DNA of 64,000 bases from NCBI GenBank assembly GCA_016715645.1, contig JADJZR010000003.1, forward strand, positions 186,001-250,000, in the 5' to 3' direction. Shown piece by piece: positions 17,369 to 24,164 of the stretch. Position 1 is the first letter of the stretch; each line of letters starts with the position of its first letter. A model generated the notes under the pieces. The model had not been told where the DNA came from. It ran no database searches and saw only the letters and a program-made list of their open reading frames with translations. Source of the stretch: Elusimicrobiota bacterium. GTDB taxonomy: Bacteria; Elusimicrobiota; Elusimicrobia; FEN-1173. Made by a program: the position numbers and the translations under genes.

Positions 17369-19159
17369 ATGAATGAAGGAACGGCGGGAGTGACGAAGCG
17401 ATACCTTTTGATTTTTTTATTGGCGGCGGTTTCCGCCCGGGCCGATTTTTTTTCGGACCAGGACACCGCGACCCGTGGCCCCGCCCTCTTGAAATGGGAC
17501 CCCAGCGCCCGCTCGGCGGGGTTGGGCGGCGCTTATACCGGCATGGCTGACGATTTGGGCGCGCTCTATTGGAACCCCGCCGGCCTTCAACAGCTCGGCC
17601 GACCGGAACTTCAACTGTCCCACAGCCAACTCTTCGCGGACCAATCCCTTTCCGTGGCCAATGTCGGCTGGCCCGTGTGGCGGGCTGGCCACCGGGAAAC
17701 CTGGGGCATGGGGATCACCTATCTGGCCATGGACCCGTTCGATGTGGTCTCGCAAAACGCCGCCGGGGACCAGGCCCATGTGTCCGAAACGGTGGCCTCT
17801 CTTTCCTACGCCCGCCCCTGGGGGCCCGCCCAGTTCGGACTCACGGGCAAATACATCCGCCAGGATTTGGACGTGGTCAGCGGTCAAACTTATGCCTTTG
17901 ACCTGGGTCTACTGGGCCAAAGTGACAACGAACGCTGGGCTTGGGGCCTGACGGCCGCCAACATGGGCCCCGCCATGACGGTGGGGACACAAGAGATCGG
18001 GCTCCCACTGGTTTTTCGCCTGGGCGGTAGCGGCCAGGTATACAAAGGACAGCGCGGCCATTGGACGATCTCCGCACAGGCAGACGTGCCCATCGACAAT
18101 ACTGTTCAGGGACACGCCGGAGTGGAATATCAAACGGTCCTCAGCCGCGATTGGCGCGCGGCGGTTCGGGGCGGTTTACAGACCGACGACGCCCAGGGGC
18201 CCTTTGCCCTTGGCGCCAGCGTAGAACGGGGCCCCTTGGTCCTCCACTACGCCTTCAGCGAAAACGCGGATTTGGGTGTGGTGAACCGATTGGAAGTGGC
18301 GTTAAAGTTTGGCTCGCCCCTGGCCCAGGAAACGGAACGGCGCGTGCTCATGGACCAGGCCCGATCGGCTCTCTTGGCCGGTGATTTAACACCTGCCCAA
18401 GTCGCTTTAGATCGATTAAAGGTTCTCTCTCCCACTTACCGGCCGGCGGAAAAGTTGCGGGACCAACTCCGCGCCACCATGTGGGAAACACTGGACCCGC
18501 CCACCCTGTTGGCCCAGGGCCAACGGGCCCTCGCGGCGGGCGACCCGGAAACCGCCGCCGTCTTCTTCCGCAAACTGTTGGTGGTTCAACCCGACCATAC
18601 GGTCGGCGCCGCCGCCCTGGAAAAAGCCGAAAAAGAAATCGCCGCCCGAAGGCTGGCCCAAACCCGTCGCGAGGTGGCCCGCGACCGAGACAAACGGTTG
18701 AAGACCGTCATCGACCAGGCCCGCGCCAGCCAGAACGCCCGTCAATGGGACGCCGCCCTGGCTCGTTGGAATGAAGTGTTGGCTCTGGACAAAACCAATG
18801 CCCAGGCCCGGGACGGCGTGGCCCAATGCCGGCGAGCCTATTACGATCAAGCCGTGGCCGCCCAATCGGCGGGAGACACGGACAGCGCCCAACGGCTATT
18901 TAAAAAACTTCATGAAAACGGCGGCCCCCTAAATGACAGTGCCAAACGGGTGGAAATGATGGCCAACGCCCAACACGAACAGGATCGTCAACGGGCCAAA
19001 ATCGCCTACGACGAAGGTCGGGAAGCCTATCGACAAGGCCAGTTAACCAAAGCGCGCTCTTTGTTTCAAGAAGCCCACCACCTGAACCCCGGCGACAAAG
19101 CCGTGCAACGCGCCCTCGAACGAGTGGAAGAAGAACTTCGCCGCAAGGGAACCCCGTAG
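17369..19159 (+). CDS. PorV/UPF0164-like outer-membrane barrel fused to TPR domain
   Basis: A 596-residue protein. A signal peptide (YLLIFLLAAVSARA) is followed by the UPF0164/PorV opening: DPSARSAGLGGAYTGMADD, then LYWNPAGL. About 300 residues of barrel strands end near VALKFGSPLAQ. The C-terminal about 260 residues are charged TPR-like helices (GDLTPAQVALDRLKVLSPTY, GQLTKARSLFQEAHHLNPGD). The frame is open upstream into the repeat element to 17240; ATG 17369 is preferred, and GTG 17390 with AGGA upstream is possible. It is the complete paralogue of the truncated gene at 1-852. A diverged duplicate of its last about 30 bases lies at about 19549-19582, beyond a toxin-antitoxin insertion. Confidence 0.85.
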   Translation: MNEGTAGVTKRYLLIFLLAAVSARADFFSDQDTATRGPALLKWDPSARSAGLGGAYTGMADDLGALYWNPAGLQQLGRPELQLSHSQLFADQSLSVANVGWPVWRAGHRETWGMGITYLAMDPFDVVSQNAAGDQAHVSETVASLSYARPWGPAQFGLTGKYIRQDLDVVSGQTYAFDLGLLGQSDNERWAWGLTAANMGPAMTVGTQEIGLPLVFRLGGSGQVYKGQRGHWTISAQADVPIDNTVQGHAGVEYQTVLSRDWRAAVRGGLQTDDAQGPFALGASVERGPLVLHYAFSENADLGVVNRLEVALKFGSPLAQETERRVLMDQARSALLAGDLTPAQVALDRLKVLSPTYRPAEKLRDQLRATMWETLDPPTLLAQGQRALAAGDPETAAVFFRKLLVVQPDHTVGAAALEKAEKEIAARRLAQTRREVARDRDKRLKTVIDQARASQNARQWDAALARWNEVLALDKTNAQARDGVAQCRRAYYDQAVAAQSAGDTDSAQRLFKKLHENGGPLNDSAKRVEMMANAQHEQDRQRAKIAYDEGREAYRQGQLTKARSLFQEAHHLNPGDKAVQRALERVEEELRRKGTP

Positions 19160-19191
19160 GACGAAGGATAAAACAGTCCGGAATTGGCTTA

Positions 19192-19220
19192 TTGACAAAC
19201 CATCGTTTCTGGGTTACAAT
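19192..19220 (+). promoter_or_regulatory. Consensus promoter of the AbrB-type antitoxin
   Basis: TTGACA (19192-19197), 17-bp spacer, TACAAT (19215-19220): the best match to a sigma70 consensus in the window, 33 bases before the ATG. AbrB-type antitoxins commonly repress their own promoter; no clear operator palindrome is visible. Confidence 0.75.
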
Positions 19221-19253
19221 CTTACCAGTAGGATTATGGCAGGAGGCGTTCCC

Positions 19254-19505
19254 ATGGACTACATTGGCACCGACACCACCCGCATGTCAACCAAAGGGCA
19301 AGTCGTTATCCCAGAGGACATCCGAGATTCTCTGGGGCTCACGAACGGAACACAGTTTGTGGTCATCGCCCACGGGGACACGGTCCTCTTAAAAAAAATT
19401 GGCCGTCCGTCCAAAGAGGACATCCGACGACTTTTTTCGGAAAGTCACAGATTCGCTAAAAATAAGGGGTTCACAAAAACTTCCTTGTCCCGCGCCCAAC
19501 GATGA
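19254..19505 (+). CDS. AbrB/SpoVT-type antitoxin
   Basis: An 83-residue swapped-hairpin AbrB protein: MSTKGQVVIPEDIRDSLGLTNGTQF is the DNA-binding fold (shown here as recognised, residues 11-35). The C-terminal tail (RPSKEDIRRLFSESHRFAK) would normally hold the toxin. ATG 19254 is chosen because AGGAGG lies 7 bases before it (19241-19246); an ATG at 19236 precedes that site. Its stop overlaps the start of a PIN-toxin gene (ATGA, 19502-19505), the standard order for such pairs, but that toxin is only a stub. It may survive as a solitary antitoxin or local repressor. Confidence 0.88.
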   Translation: MDYIGTDTTRMSTKGQVVIPEDIRDSLGLTNGTQFVVIAHGDTVLLKKIGRPSKEDIRRLFSESHRFAKNKGFTKTSLSRAQR

Positions 19506-19582
19506 GGGTCGTTCTCGACACCAATTTCTCCGCCATGCCAAGATATCTTAAAGAAGATTTGCGCCGCAAGGGAACTCCATGA
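19502..19582 (+). pseudogene. PIN-domain toxin stub joined to a duplicated end of the PorV-TPR gene
   Basis: The 26-codon frame starts MRVVLDTN, the first strand and catalytic Asp of VapC-type PIN toxins, and then switches to KEDLRRKGTP plus stop. That is almost the same as the C-terminus of the protein at 17369-19159 (EEELRRKGTP). The rest of the PIN domain is absent. The stop overlaps the kinase start as ATGA, exactly as in the first cassette (849-852). This suggests the stub carries the original 3' end of the PorV-TPR gene, left behind when the toxin-antitoxin pair entered and the toxin was later deleted. Confidence 0.75.
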
Positions 19583-20946
19583 GCATACGCGCACAAATGG
19601 CTGGAATTATTGGTGGTCTGTTGTTCATTGTGATCGGGGTCACCGCGGTGGGGCTCTATTGGGCGGAACGGTCGGCGCTTCTTCAAAAAATGGAAGAAAC
19701 CCGGGAAACTCAACTTTCCCAGTTCGCCCAATCCCTCCGAGACGCCCTGATGGTGCACGACGACTTAGCGGCTATGAACACCGCCAACGCCTTCCTCAAA
19801 TCGCCCGGAGTGATAGATGCCTATGCCGTTGGGGCCCAAGACCTCATCCTGGCTCACGCCCAACCCGCTCGGGTCGGCAAAAAGGAAATAAAGGTGGACG
19901 CAGTGAGGCGGACCCAGGATATCCCGCTGGGCAATAAAAAGGCGATCGCCGTCACGGTCTACGATCCTGCCCATTTGATCAAGGAAGTGGACCGGTCCCT
20001 AAAACCCGTGGCGCGACGAATCGCGGGGGTGTCTCTGGCAGCCCTGGGTATTGGGTGGGTGGCGGCGTGGTTGTTGGCGAGCCGGATGATCCGGCCCATT
20101 CAACGCATCGCTGAAGGAACGCGGCGCATTGCCTCCGGCGATTTGTCCCACCGCCTCGCCCTGGGACGCGGCAACGAGCTTAAACGGTTGGCCGCGGATT
20201 TCGATAAAATGGCCGAACGGTTGGGCGAAGTGGACCAAATGAAAAAAGATTTCGTGTCCAACGTCACCCACGAGCTGAGGTCGCCCCTGTCCGCCATTGA
20301 AAGTTACCTCAATTTGGTGACCGACGCCGTGCGGGAAGGCGATCTGTCCCACACCTTGGACCATTTGGCCATTTTGCGCAACAACGCCACCCGGCTGGGG
20401 CGTTTTATCGACGATGTGTTAGACCTCTCAAAAATCGAGGCCCGGGGCGTGGACCTGCGCATGGAACCACTGGACCCGGCGACACTGTTAAACGATGTCT
20501 CAACCCTCTTTCATGCCAAGGCTCAGGAGAAATCCATCCTTTTAACCGTCGCCGCGACCCCAAAAGCCACCCTCTGGGCCGACGCGGACAAAATGCAACA
20601 GATTTTAATTAACTTGGTCGGCAACGCCTTGAAATTTACGCCCTCGGGCGGTAAGATAATTCTGTCAGCCACAGGGGAAGGCCACCGCGTCCGGCTGGAC
20701 GTCACCGACACGGGCCCCGGAATACCCGCGAACGATGTGGACCGAATTTTTGACCGGTTTGAACAGGCAAAAAATCGGGCCGTCCCCCCCGGAGCTCCCA
20801 AAGGAACGGGGCTCGGACTCGCCATCGCCCGGGGACTGGTGGAAGCCCAGGGCGGAACCATCACGGTTAAAAGCGTTTTGGGAAAAGGAACGACATTTTC
20901 AGTCTTTCTGAAGGAGCCGACCGCGTGCAACCCCGCATCCTCGTAG
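19579..20946 (+). CDS. HAMP-domain sensor histidine kinase (second cassette)
   Basis: A 455-residue kinase paralogous to the one at 849-2219. TM1 is about residues 7-27, TM2 about 150-168, HAMP about 169-222. HisKA has His231 in VTHELRSPLSAI. ATPase motifs are NLVGNALKFTP, DTGPGI, FDRFEQ and KGTGLGLAI. The periplasmic sensor has the same length as in the paralogue and shares short motifs (residues 54-70, RDAL..HD.LAAMN.A), so both kinases may sense related cues. ATG 19579 overlaps the upstream stub stop; the 3' end overlaps the regulator by 22 bases. Confidence 0.95.
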   Translation: MSIRAQMAGIIGGLLFIVIGVTAVGLYWAERSALLQKMEETRETQLSQFAQSLRDALMVHDDLAAMNTANAFLKSPGVIDAYAVGAQDLILAHAQPARVGKKEIKVDAVRRTQDIPLGNKKAIAVTVYDPAHLIKEVDRSLKPVARRIAGVSLAALGIGWVAAWLLASRMIRPIQRIAEGTRRIASGDLSHRLALGRGNELKRLAADFDKMAERLGEVDQMKKDFVSNVTHELRSPLSAIESYLNLVTDAVREGDLSHTLDHLAILRNNATRLGRFIDDVLDLSKIEARGVDLRMEPLDPATLLNDVSTLFHAKAQEKSILLTVAATPKATLWADADKMQQILINLVGNALKFTPSGGKIILSATGEGHRVRLDVTDTGPGIPANDVDRIFDRFEQAKNRAVPPGAPKGTGLGLAIARGLVEAQGGTITVKSVLGKGTTFSVFLKEPTACNPASS

Positions 20947-21611
20947 TCGACGACGAACCGGACTTCGTCCGGTTCATTGAGGAAGTTCTTAAAAAAGAGA
21001 ACTTCACCGTGATCTCCGTGGGGGACGGGATCAAAGCCATCAAAATGGCCGGAGAATCCCGGCCCGATTTAATCCTATTGGATTGGAACTTACCCGGCAA
21101 AGACGGGCCCCAGGTGTGCCAAGCGTTAAAAGCCGACCCCAAAACCAGAACGGTCCCGGTGGTCATGCTCACAGTGCGGCGAAAAGAAACGGACGTGGTG
21201 GTGGGTTTGGAAATCGGGGCGGACGATTTTGTTTCGAAACGGGGCTTGCGTCCCAGAGAACTGGTGGCCCGAGTGCGCGCGGCCCTGCGAAAAAGCGGCC
21301 CCCAACCGGACCCCGGAGAAGTTTTGCGGTCGGGCCCCTTCGCGTTGGACACTGAAAAAAGGCGCCTGACCTTAAACGGTCAAGAAGTGGAGCTACGCCC
21401 AAAAGAATACGAACTCATTTATGTGTTTATGAAAAACGAGAGCCGGGTGTTAACGCGAAACTTTTTGGAAGAAACTATTTGGGGCACAGAATATTTCGGG
21501 TCCAGCCGCGCCATCGACAGCACGGTCACCCGCCTGCGCGCCAAGCTCGGCAAACAAGCCACCGCCATCGAAGCCGTCCAAGGCATCGGCTACCGCTTCG
21601 AAATTCCCTAA
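20925..21611 (+). CDS. OmpR/PhoB-family response regulator (second cassette)
   Basis: A 228-residue regulator starting at GTG 20925 with AAGGAG about 9 bases upstream, inside the end of the kinase gene. Receiver domain: VDDEPD, Asp53 (LLDWNLPGKDG), Thr83, Lys105. As in its paralogue, the conserved Lys-Pro is Lys-Arg with one added residue (KRGLRPRE). The winged helix (about 128-228) ends AIEAVQGIGYRF. Immediately after the stop lies the first of two 27-base direct repeats bracketing a toxin-antitoxin module. Confidence 0.94.
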   Translation: MQPRILVVDDEPDFVRFIEEVLKKENFTVISVGDGIKAIKMAGESRPDLILLDWNLPGKDGPQVCQALKADPKTRTVPVVMLTVRRKETDVVVGLEIGADDFVSKRGLRPRELVARVRAALRKSGPQPDPGEVLRSGPFALDTEKRRLTLNGQEVELRPKEYELIYVFMKNESRVLTRNFLEETIWGTEYFGSSRAIDSTVTRLRAKLGKQATAIEAVQGIGYRFEIP

Positions 21612-21612
21612 G

Positions 21613-21639
21613 AAAGGAAATGACAAATTCAATCCCCAA
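21613..21639 (+). repeat. 27-base direct repeat, left copy
   Basis: AAAGGAAATGACAAATTCAA (first 20 bases) begins here and again at 22510, 897 bases away; 26 of 27 positions match (21613-21639 and 22510-22536). The pair encloses the DUF433/DUF5615 module. Both copies contain an AAAGGAAATG start-like sequence encoding MTNSI, so the duplicated part may be the start of a former gene downstream of the regulator. Confidence 0.8.
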
Positions 21640-21727
21640 AAGAGAACGGGACAACCGCTTAGCACCGCTCACGAAATTCCATTTTTGTATTTTTGATAGA
21701 ATATCTTTCGGCACTTAGGAGATAAAA

Positions 21728-21952
21728 ATGAAAAATCTTGCGGACAGAATCACGATTGATCCTCAGCAATGTGGCGGTCGGCCCTGCATCCGAGGAATGC
21801 GTATCCGCGTTATTGATGTTCTCGATTTGCTGGCCAATGGCCTGTCTCATGATGAAATAATCAAAGAATTGCCGGACCTTGAAAGGGAAGATATTAAGGC
21901 CTGCCTTCATTTCGCCAGTCATCGATTTAACCATCCGATATTAGCCGCATGA
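21728..21952 (+). CDS. DUF433 (VapB45-like) antitoxin
   Basis: A 74-residue DUF433 protein with the family hallmarks ITIDPQQCGGRPCIRGMRIRV and LDLLANGLSHDEIIKELPDL (two separate stretches), a winged-helix-like fold that binds the partner toxin and probably the operator. AGGAGATAAAAATG provides a strong ribosome-binding site. The stop overlaps the downstream gene by 4 bases (ATGA, 21949-21952), as usual for this pair. The whole unit sits between 27-base direct repeats. Confidence 0.9.
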   Translation: MKNLADRITIDPQQCGGRPCIRGMRIRVIDVLDLLANGLSHDEIIKELPDLEREDIKACLHFASHRFNHPILAA

Positions 21953-22314
21953 TTATTTGGATTGATGCTCAACTCTCTCCAGATTTAGCCCAATGGGTTA
22001 CGGAAAATTTCAAAGTCGAGGCCAAGTCATTGCGCGATCTTGGTTTACGCGATGCCCAAGATATGGAAATTTTCATTGCCGCTCGAAAAGCCAGTGCGGT
22101 CGTCATGTCAAAAGATGCGGATTTTATCTCCCTCCTTGAACAACACGGGCACCCCCCGCAGATCCTTTGGTTGACCTGTGGAAACACCTCCAATGCCCAT
22201 CTAAAAAGAATCCTAGAAAAAAGCATGCCCCAAGCCATTCAAATGTTGCGCAATGGGGAAATCCTGGTTGAAATCAGCGACCCCCACGAACAAGAGCTTA
22301 AGGCAATTGAATGA
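21949..22314 (+). CDS. DUF5615 PIN-like toxin
   Basis: A 121-residue PIN-like nuclease of the DUF5615 type. The acidic residues expected for metal binding are visible: Asp6 in MIIWIDAQLSPDLAQW, the DAQDMEIF segment and SKDADF. Such proteins pair with DUF433 antitoxins and are thought to act as RNases; the target is unknown. Translation is coupled to the antitoxin by an ATGA overlap. Base composition is a little more AT-rich than its neighbours, in keeping with acquisition. Confidence 0.88.
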   Translation: MIIWIDAQLSPDLAQWVTENFKVEAKSLRDLGLRDAQDMEIFIAARKASAVVMSKDADFISLLEQHGHPPQILWLTCGNTSNAHLKRILEKSMPQAIQMLRNGEILVEISDPHEQELKAIE

Positions 22315-22509
22315 CGAGTTTACTCTCTACGGATCTCTTTAGCGCTCCGACGTGAATTTTGTTGTTGCCCGATTTATCGAGCGGTTGTCCGTCGTGTGAT
22401 CTTGTTCTAAGAAAAGGGAGCCCCATAAATGGGGCAACGACAAAATGCATTCTCAGTCGGGTGTACCCGGCGGCTAAAGAAACGCCTTTTTAACAATTCA
22501 CTCGAATAA

Positions 22510-22536
22510 AAAGGAAATGACAAATTCAATCACCAA
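22510..22536 (+). repeat. 27-base direct repeat, right copy
   Basis: Right-hand partner of 21613-21639 with one mismatch. The stretch 22315-22509 between the toxin and this repeat holds small hairpins (GCCCCATAAATGGGGC near 22420; a weak GGCG/CGCC stem followed by TTTTT near 22469-22491) but no gene. It also holds GTTGCCCGATTTATCGAGCGG (21 bases given in two parts elsewhere), close to the terminator at 42893. Confidence 0.75.
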
Positions 22537-22555
22537 CGGGGGTTTGACGCAAACA

Positions 22556-22599
22556 ACAAGTCCCACCATTACCCCATGAGGGATGATGGTGGGACTTGA
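22556..22599 (-). terminator. Terminator hairpin after tRNA-Arg
   Basis: A long inverted repeat (CAAGTCCCACCAT at one side, ATGGTGGGACTTG at the other) around a short loop, 9 bases beyond the tRNA-Arg 3' end, followed on the minus strand by TTGTTTG. Confidence 0.55.
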
Positions 22600-22607
22600 T
22601 TAAAAAT

Positions 22608-22681
22608 CGACCCCAGTAGGACTTGAACCTACAACCTTCTGCTCCGTAGGCAGACGCTCTATCCAGTTGAGCTATGGGGTC
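22608..22681 (-). tRNA. tRNA-Arg (anticodon ACG)
   Basis: A 74-base cloverleaf read on the minus strand. Acceptor stem GACCCCA pairs with TGGGGTC, discriminator G. The anticodon stem TCTGC/GCAGA encloses loop CTACGGA (anticodon ACG). T-loop GGTTCAAGTCC is normal. CCA is not encoded, unlike the tRNA-Gly gene nearby. Confidence 0.95.
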
Positions 22682-22683
22682 AC

Positions 22684-22850
22684 CGGCGAAAGTCAAAGTG
22701 CCCAATGGCACTTTGGGAACTTTCGCCTGAATGGTGACGGGCGCGAGTTCGTGAGCGCCCTGGCCTGTGACATCCAATTCTTTGTTGTCACAGGTATGGC
22801 AAAGTCAAAGTGCCATTAGGCACTTTGGGAACTTTCGCCCCTTATTTAAA
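22684..22850. repeat. Cluster of palindromes with a repeated 40-base unit
   Basis: Two copies of a unit containing AAGTCAAAGTGCC...GGCACTTTGGGAACTTTCGCC (about 22686-22727 and 22802-22841). Each can fold through AAAGTGCC/GGCACTTT. Between them are GGGCGCGAGTTCGTGAGCGCCC and CCTGTGACA...TGTCACAGG hairpins. The cluster lies between tRNA-Arg and the end of the OmpA-like gene and may terminate the latter; its repeated nature is unexplained. Confidence 0.6.
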
Positions 22851-22884
22851 TTATTTCTGTTCCCTGTCTCGGTAAAACGATTTT

Positions 22885-23583
22885 CTACTTTGGTTCCTGG
22901 GGCTGGACCAAGGCGTCCGTCATGGCCCTATCCAAAAGCATGATCTCGATGCGGCGGTTCTTCTGCCGTCCTTCGGGCGTATCGTTCGGAGCCACGGGCA
23001 TATATTCGCCCTGACCGGCGGCGATCATCCGTTCGGGGGGAAGCTTGCCTTTTTCCTGCAAGAAACGAACAACCGTGGTGGCGCGCATCACGGAAAGTTC
23101 CCAGTTGCTGGCGAAACCGGATTTCGCCGAGACCGGCACGTTGTCCGTATGGCCGACCACTCGGATGGTTTTGTCGGTAAACTTAGCGAGGGCTTCTCCC
23201 ACTTTCAAGAGAACGGCTTCCCCTTCTTTTTTGAGCTGAGCCTTGCCGGAATCAAAGAAGATTTTTTCAGCCACATCGACAGTCAACATGTCTTTATACT
23301 TCTTGACTTCCAATTGCCCTTGCGACAATTCGTTGGACAGCTCGCCGACGAGCGCATTGTAGCTTGATTCTTTCTTCGCGGCTTCGGCTTTCAGGGCGTC
23401 CTGTTCCGCGGCAATTTTTTTCACTTCCTCTTGAAGTTTTGCGTTCTGCGCCGTCAGATCGTCCGATTGGGTCTGAAGAGCCGCATTGGACGATTCCAAT
23501 TTTTTGTATTTACCCGTGCTCACACAGGCCGATAAAGATAAAACAACCAGACCCACCACCGCCGCAACAAGATTCTTTTTCAT
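22885..23583 (-). CDS. OmpA-family peptidoglycan-binding lipoprotein
   Basis: A 232-residue lipoprotein with a signal peptide and lipobox LSAC (Cys20). A long coiled coil (about 28-85, KLESSNAALQTQSDDLTAQ...) leads to an OmpA/MotB C-terminal domain with IFFDSGKAQLKKEG and GHTDNVPV, and NWELSVMRATTVVRFL, the residues that grip meso-diaminopimelate. It probably tethers the outer membrane to peptidoglycan. It is transcribed alone on the minus strand after tRNA-Gly, from which a terminator separates it. Confidence 0.92.
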   Translation of the reverse strand: MKKNLVAAVVGLVVLSLSACVSTGKYKKLESSNAALQTQSDDLTAQNAKLQEEVKKIAAEQDALKAEAAKKESSYNALVGELSNELSQGQLEVKKYKDMLTVDVAEKIFFDSGKAQLKKEGEAVLLKVGEALAKFTDKTIRVVGHTDNVPVSAKSGFASNWELSVMRATTVVRFLQEKGKLPPERMIAAGQGEYMPVAPNDTPEGRQKNRRIEIMLLDRAMTDALVQPQEPK

Positions 23584-23642
23584 TTCAATCTCCTTTCATC
23601 AGAACTAAATCCTTGGCCTATTCTATCAAAAACCCACCAAAT

Positions 23643-23672
23643 AAAAAAACCCCGACGCAAATCGGGGTCTTT
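23643..23672 (-). terminator. Rho-independent terminator after tRNA-Gly
   Basis: CCCCGA/TCGGGG stem with a 6-base loop, flanked by A7 on the left and TCTTTT on the right. It can terminate the minus-strand tRNA transcript, and by symmetry the other strand too. Confidence 0.8.
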
Positions 23673-23680
23673 TATTAAGA

Positions 23681-23756
23681 TGGAGCGGGCGATCGGGTTC
23701 GAACCGACGACCTTCTCGTTGGCAACGAGACGTTCTACCAACTGAACTACGCCCGC
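23681..23756 (-). tRNA. tRNA-Gly (anticodon GCC)
   Basis: A 76-base gene on the minus strand. Acceptor GCGGGCG/CGCCCGC, discriminator T and an encoded CCA end. Anticodon arm CTCGT-TGCCA-ACGAG gives anticodon GCC. T-arm GGTTCGAACCC is normal. Its 5' end abuts a 52-base tandem array, and the junction GCTAGC-GCGGG matches sequence in the dispersed hairpin elements. Confidence 0.95.
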
Positions 23757-23757
23757 G

Positions 23758-24103
23758 CTAGCGGTAGTGCCGCGTGGGAGCGGCCGCCCGCATATTCATG
23801 TTCCTTACTCTAGCGGTAGTGCCGCGTGGGAGCGGCCGCCCGCATATTCATGTTCCTTACTCTAGCGGTAGTGCCGCGTGGGAGCGGCCGCCCGCATATT
23901 CATGTTCCTTACTCTAGCGGTAGTGCCGCGTGGGAGCGGCCGCCCGCATATTCATGTTCCTTACTCTAGCGGTAGTGCCGCGTGGGAGCGGCCGCCCGCA
24001 TATTCATGTTCCTTACTCTAGCGGTAGTGCCGCGTGGGAGCGGCCGCCCGCATATTCATGTTCCTTACTCTAGCGGTAGTGCCGCGTGGGAGCGGCCGCC
24101 CGC
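23758..24103. repeat. 52-bp tandem repeat, 6 full units plus a partial unit
   Basis: Units start at 23758, 23810, 23862, 23914, 23966 and 24018, with a 34-base seventh at 24070. They appear identical. Each holds a hairpin: outer GCG/CGC, inner GCCGC/GCGGC, six-base loop (GTGGGA on this strand), followed by CGCATATTCATGTTCCTTACT as a linker in two halves. The array lies immediately upstream of tRNA-Gly on the minus strand. It is not a CRISPR: there are no variable spacers. The remaining 24104-24164 contains no gene. Confidence 0.95.
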
Positions 24104-24164
24104 TAAGAGGGACATTCGTCCCTTTTCTAAAAAAGGCACTTCACCTTTCGGTCGCCATTATACC

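Noticed and set aside
21613..21718. Small gene starting MTNSI after the second regulator
   Set aside because: The start sequence is part of the 27-base direct repeat and the following codons show no family resemblance; more likely a remnant.
22526..22777. Short protein-coding gene on the minus strand
   Set aside because: The frame is the translation of tRNA-Arg and its hairpin flanks; the tRNA explains the sequence.
23758..24103. CRISPR array
   Set aside because: Units are contiguous and identical over all 52 bases; there are no variable spacers and no cas genes.
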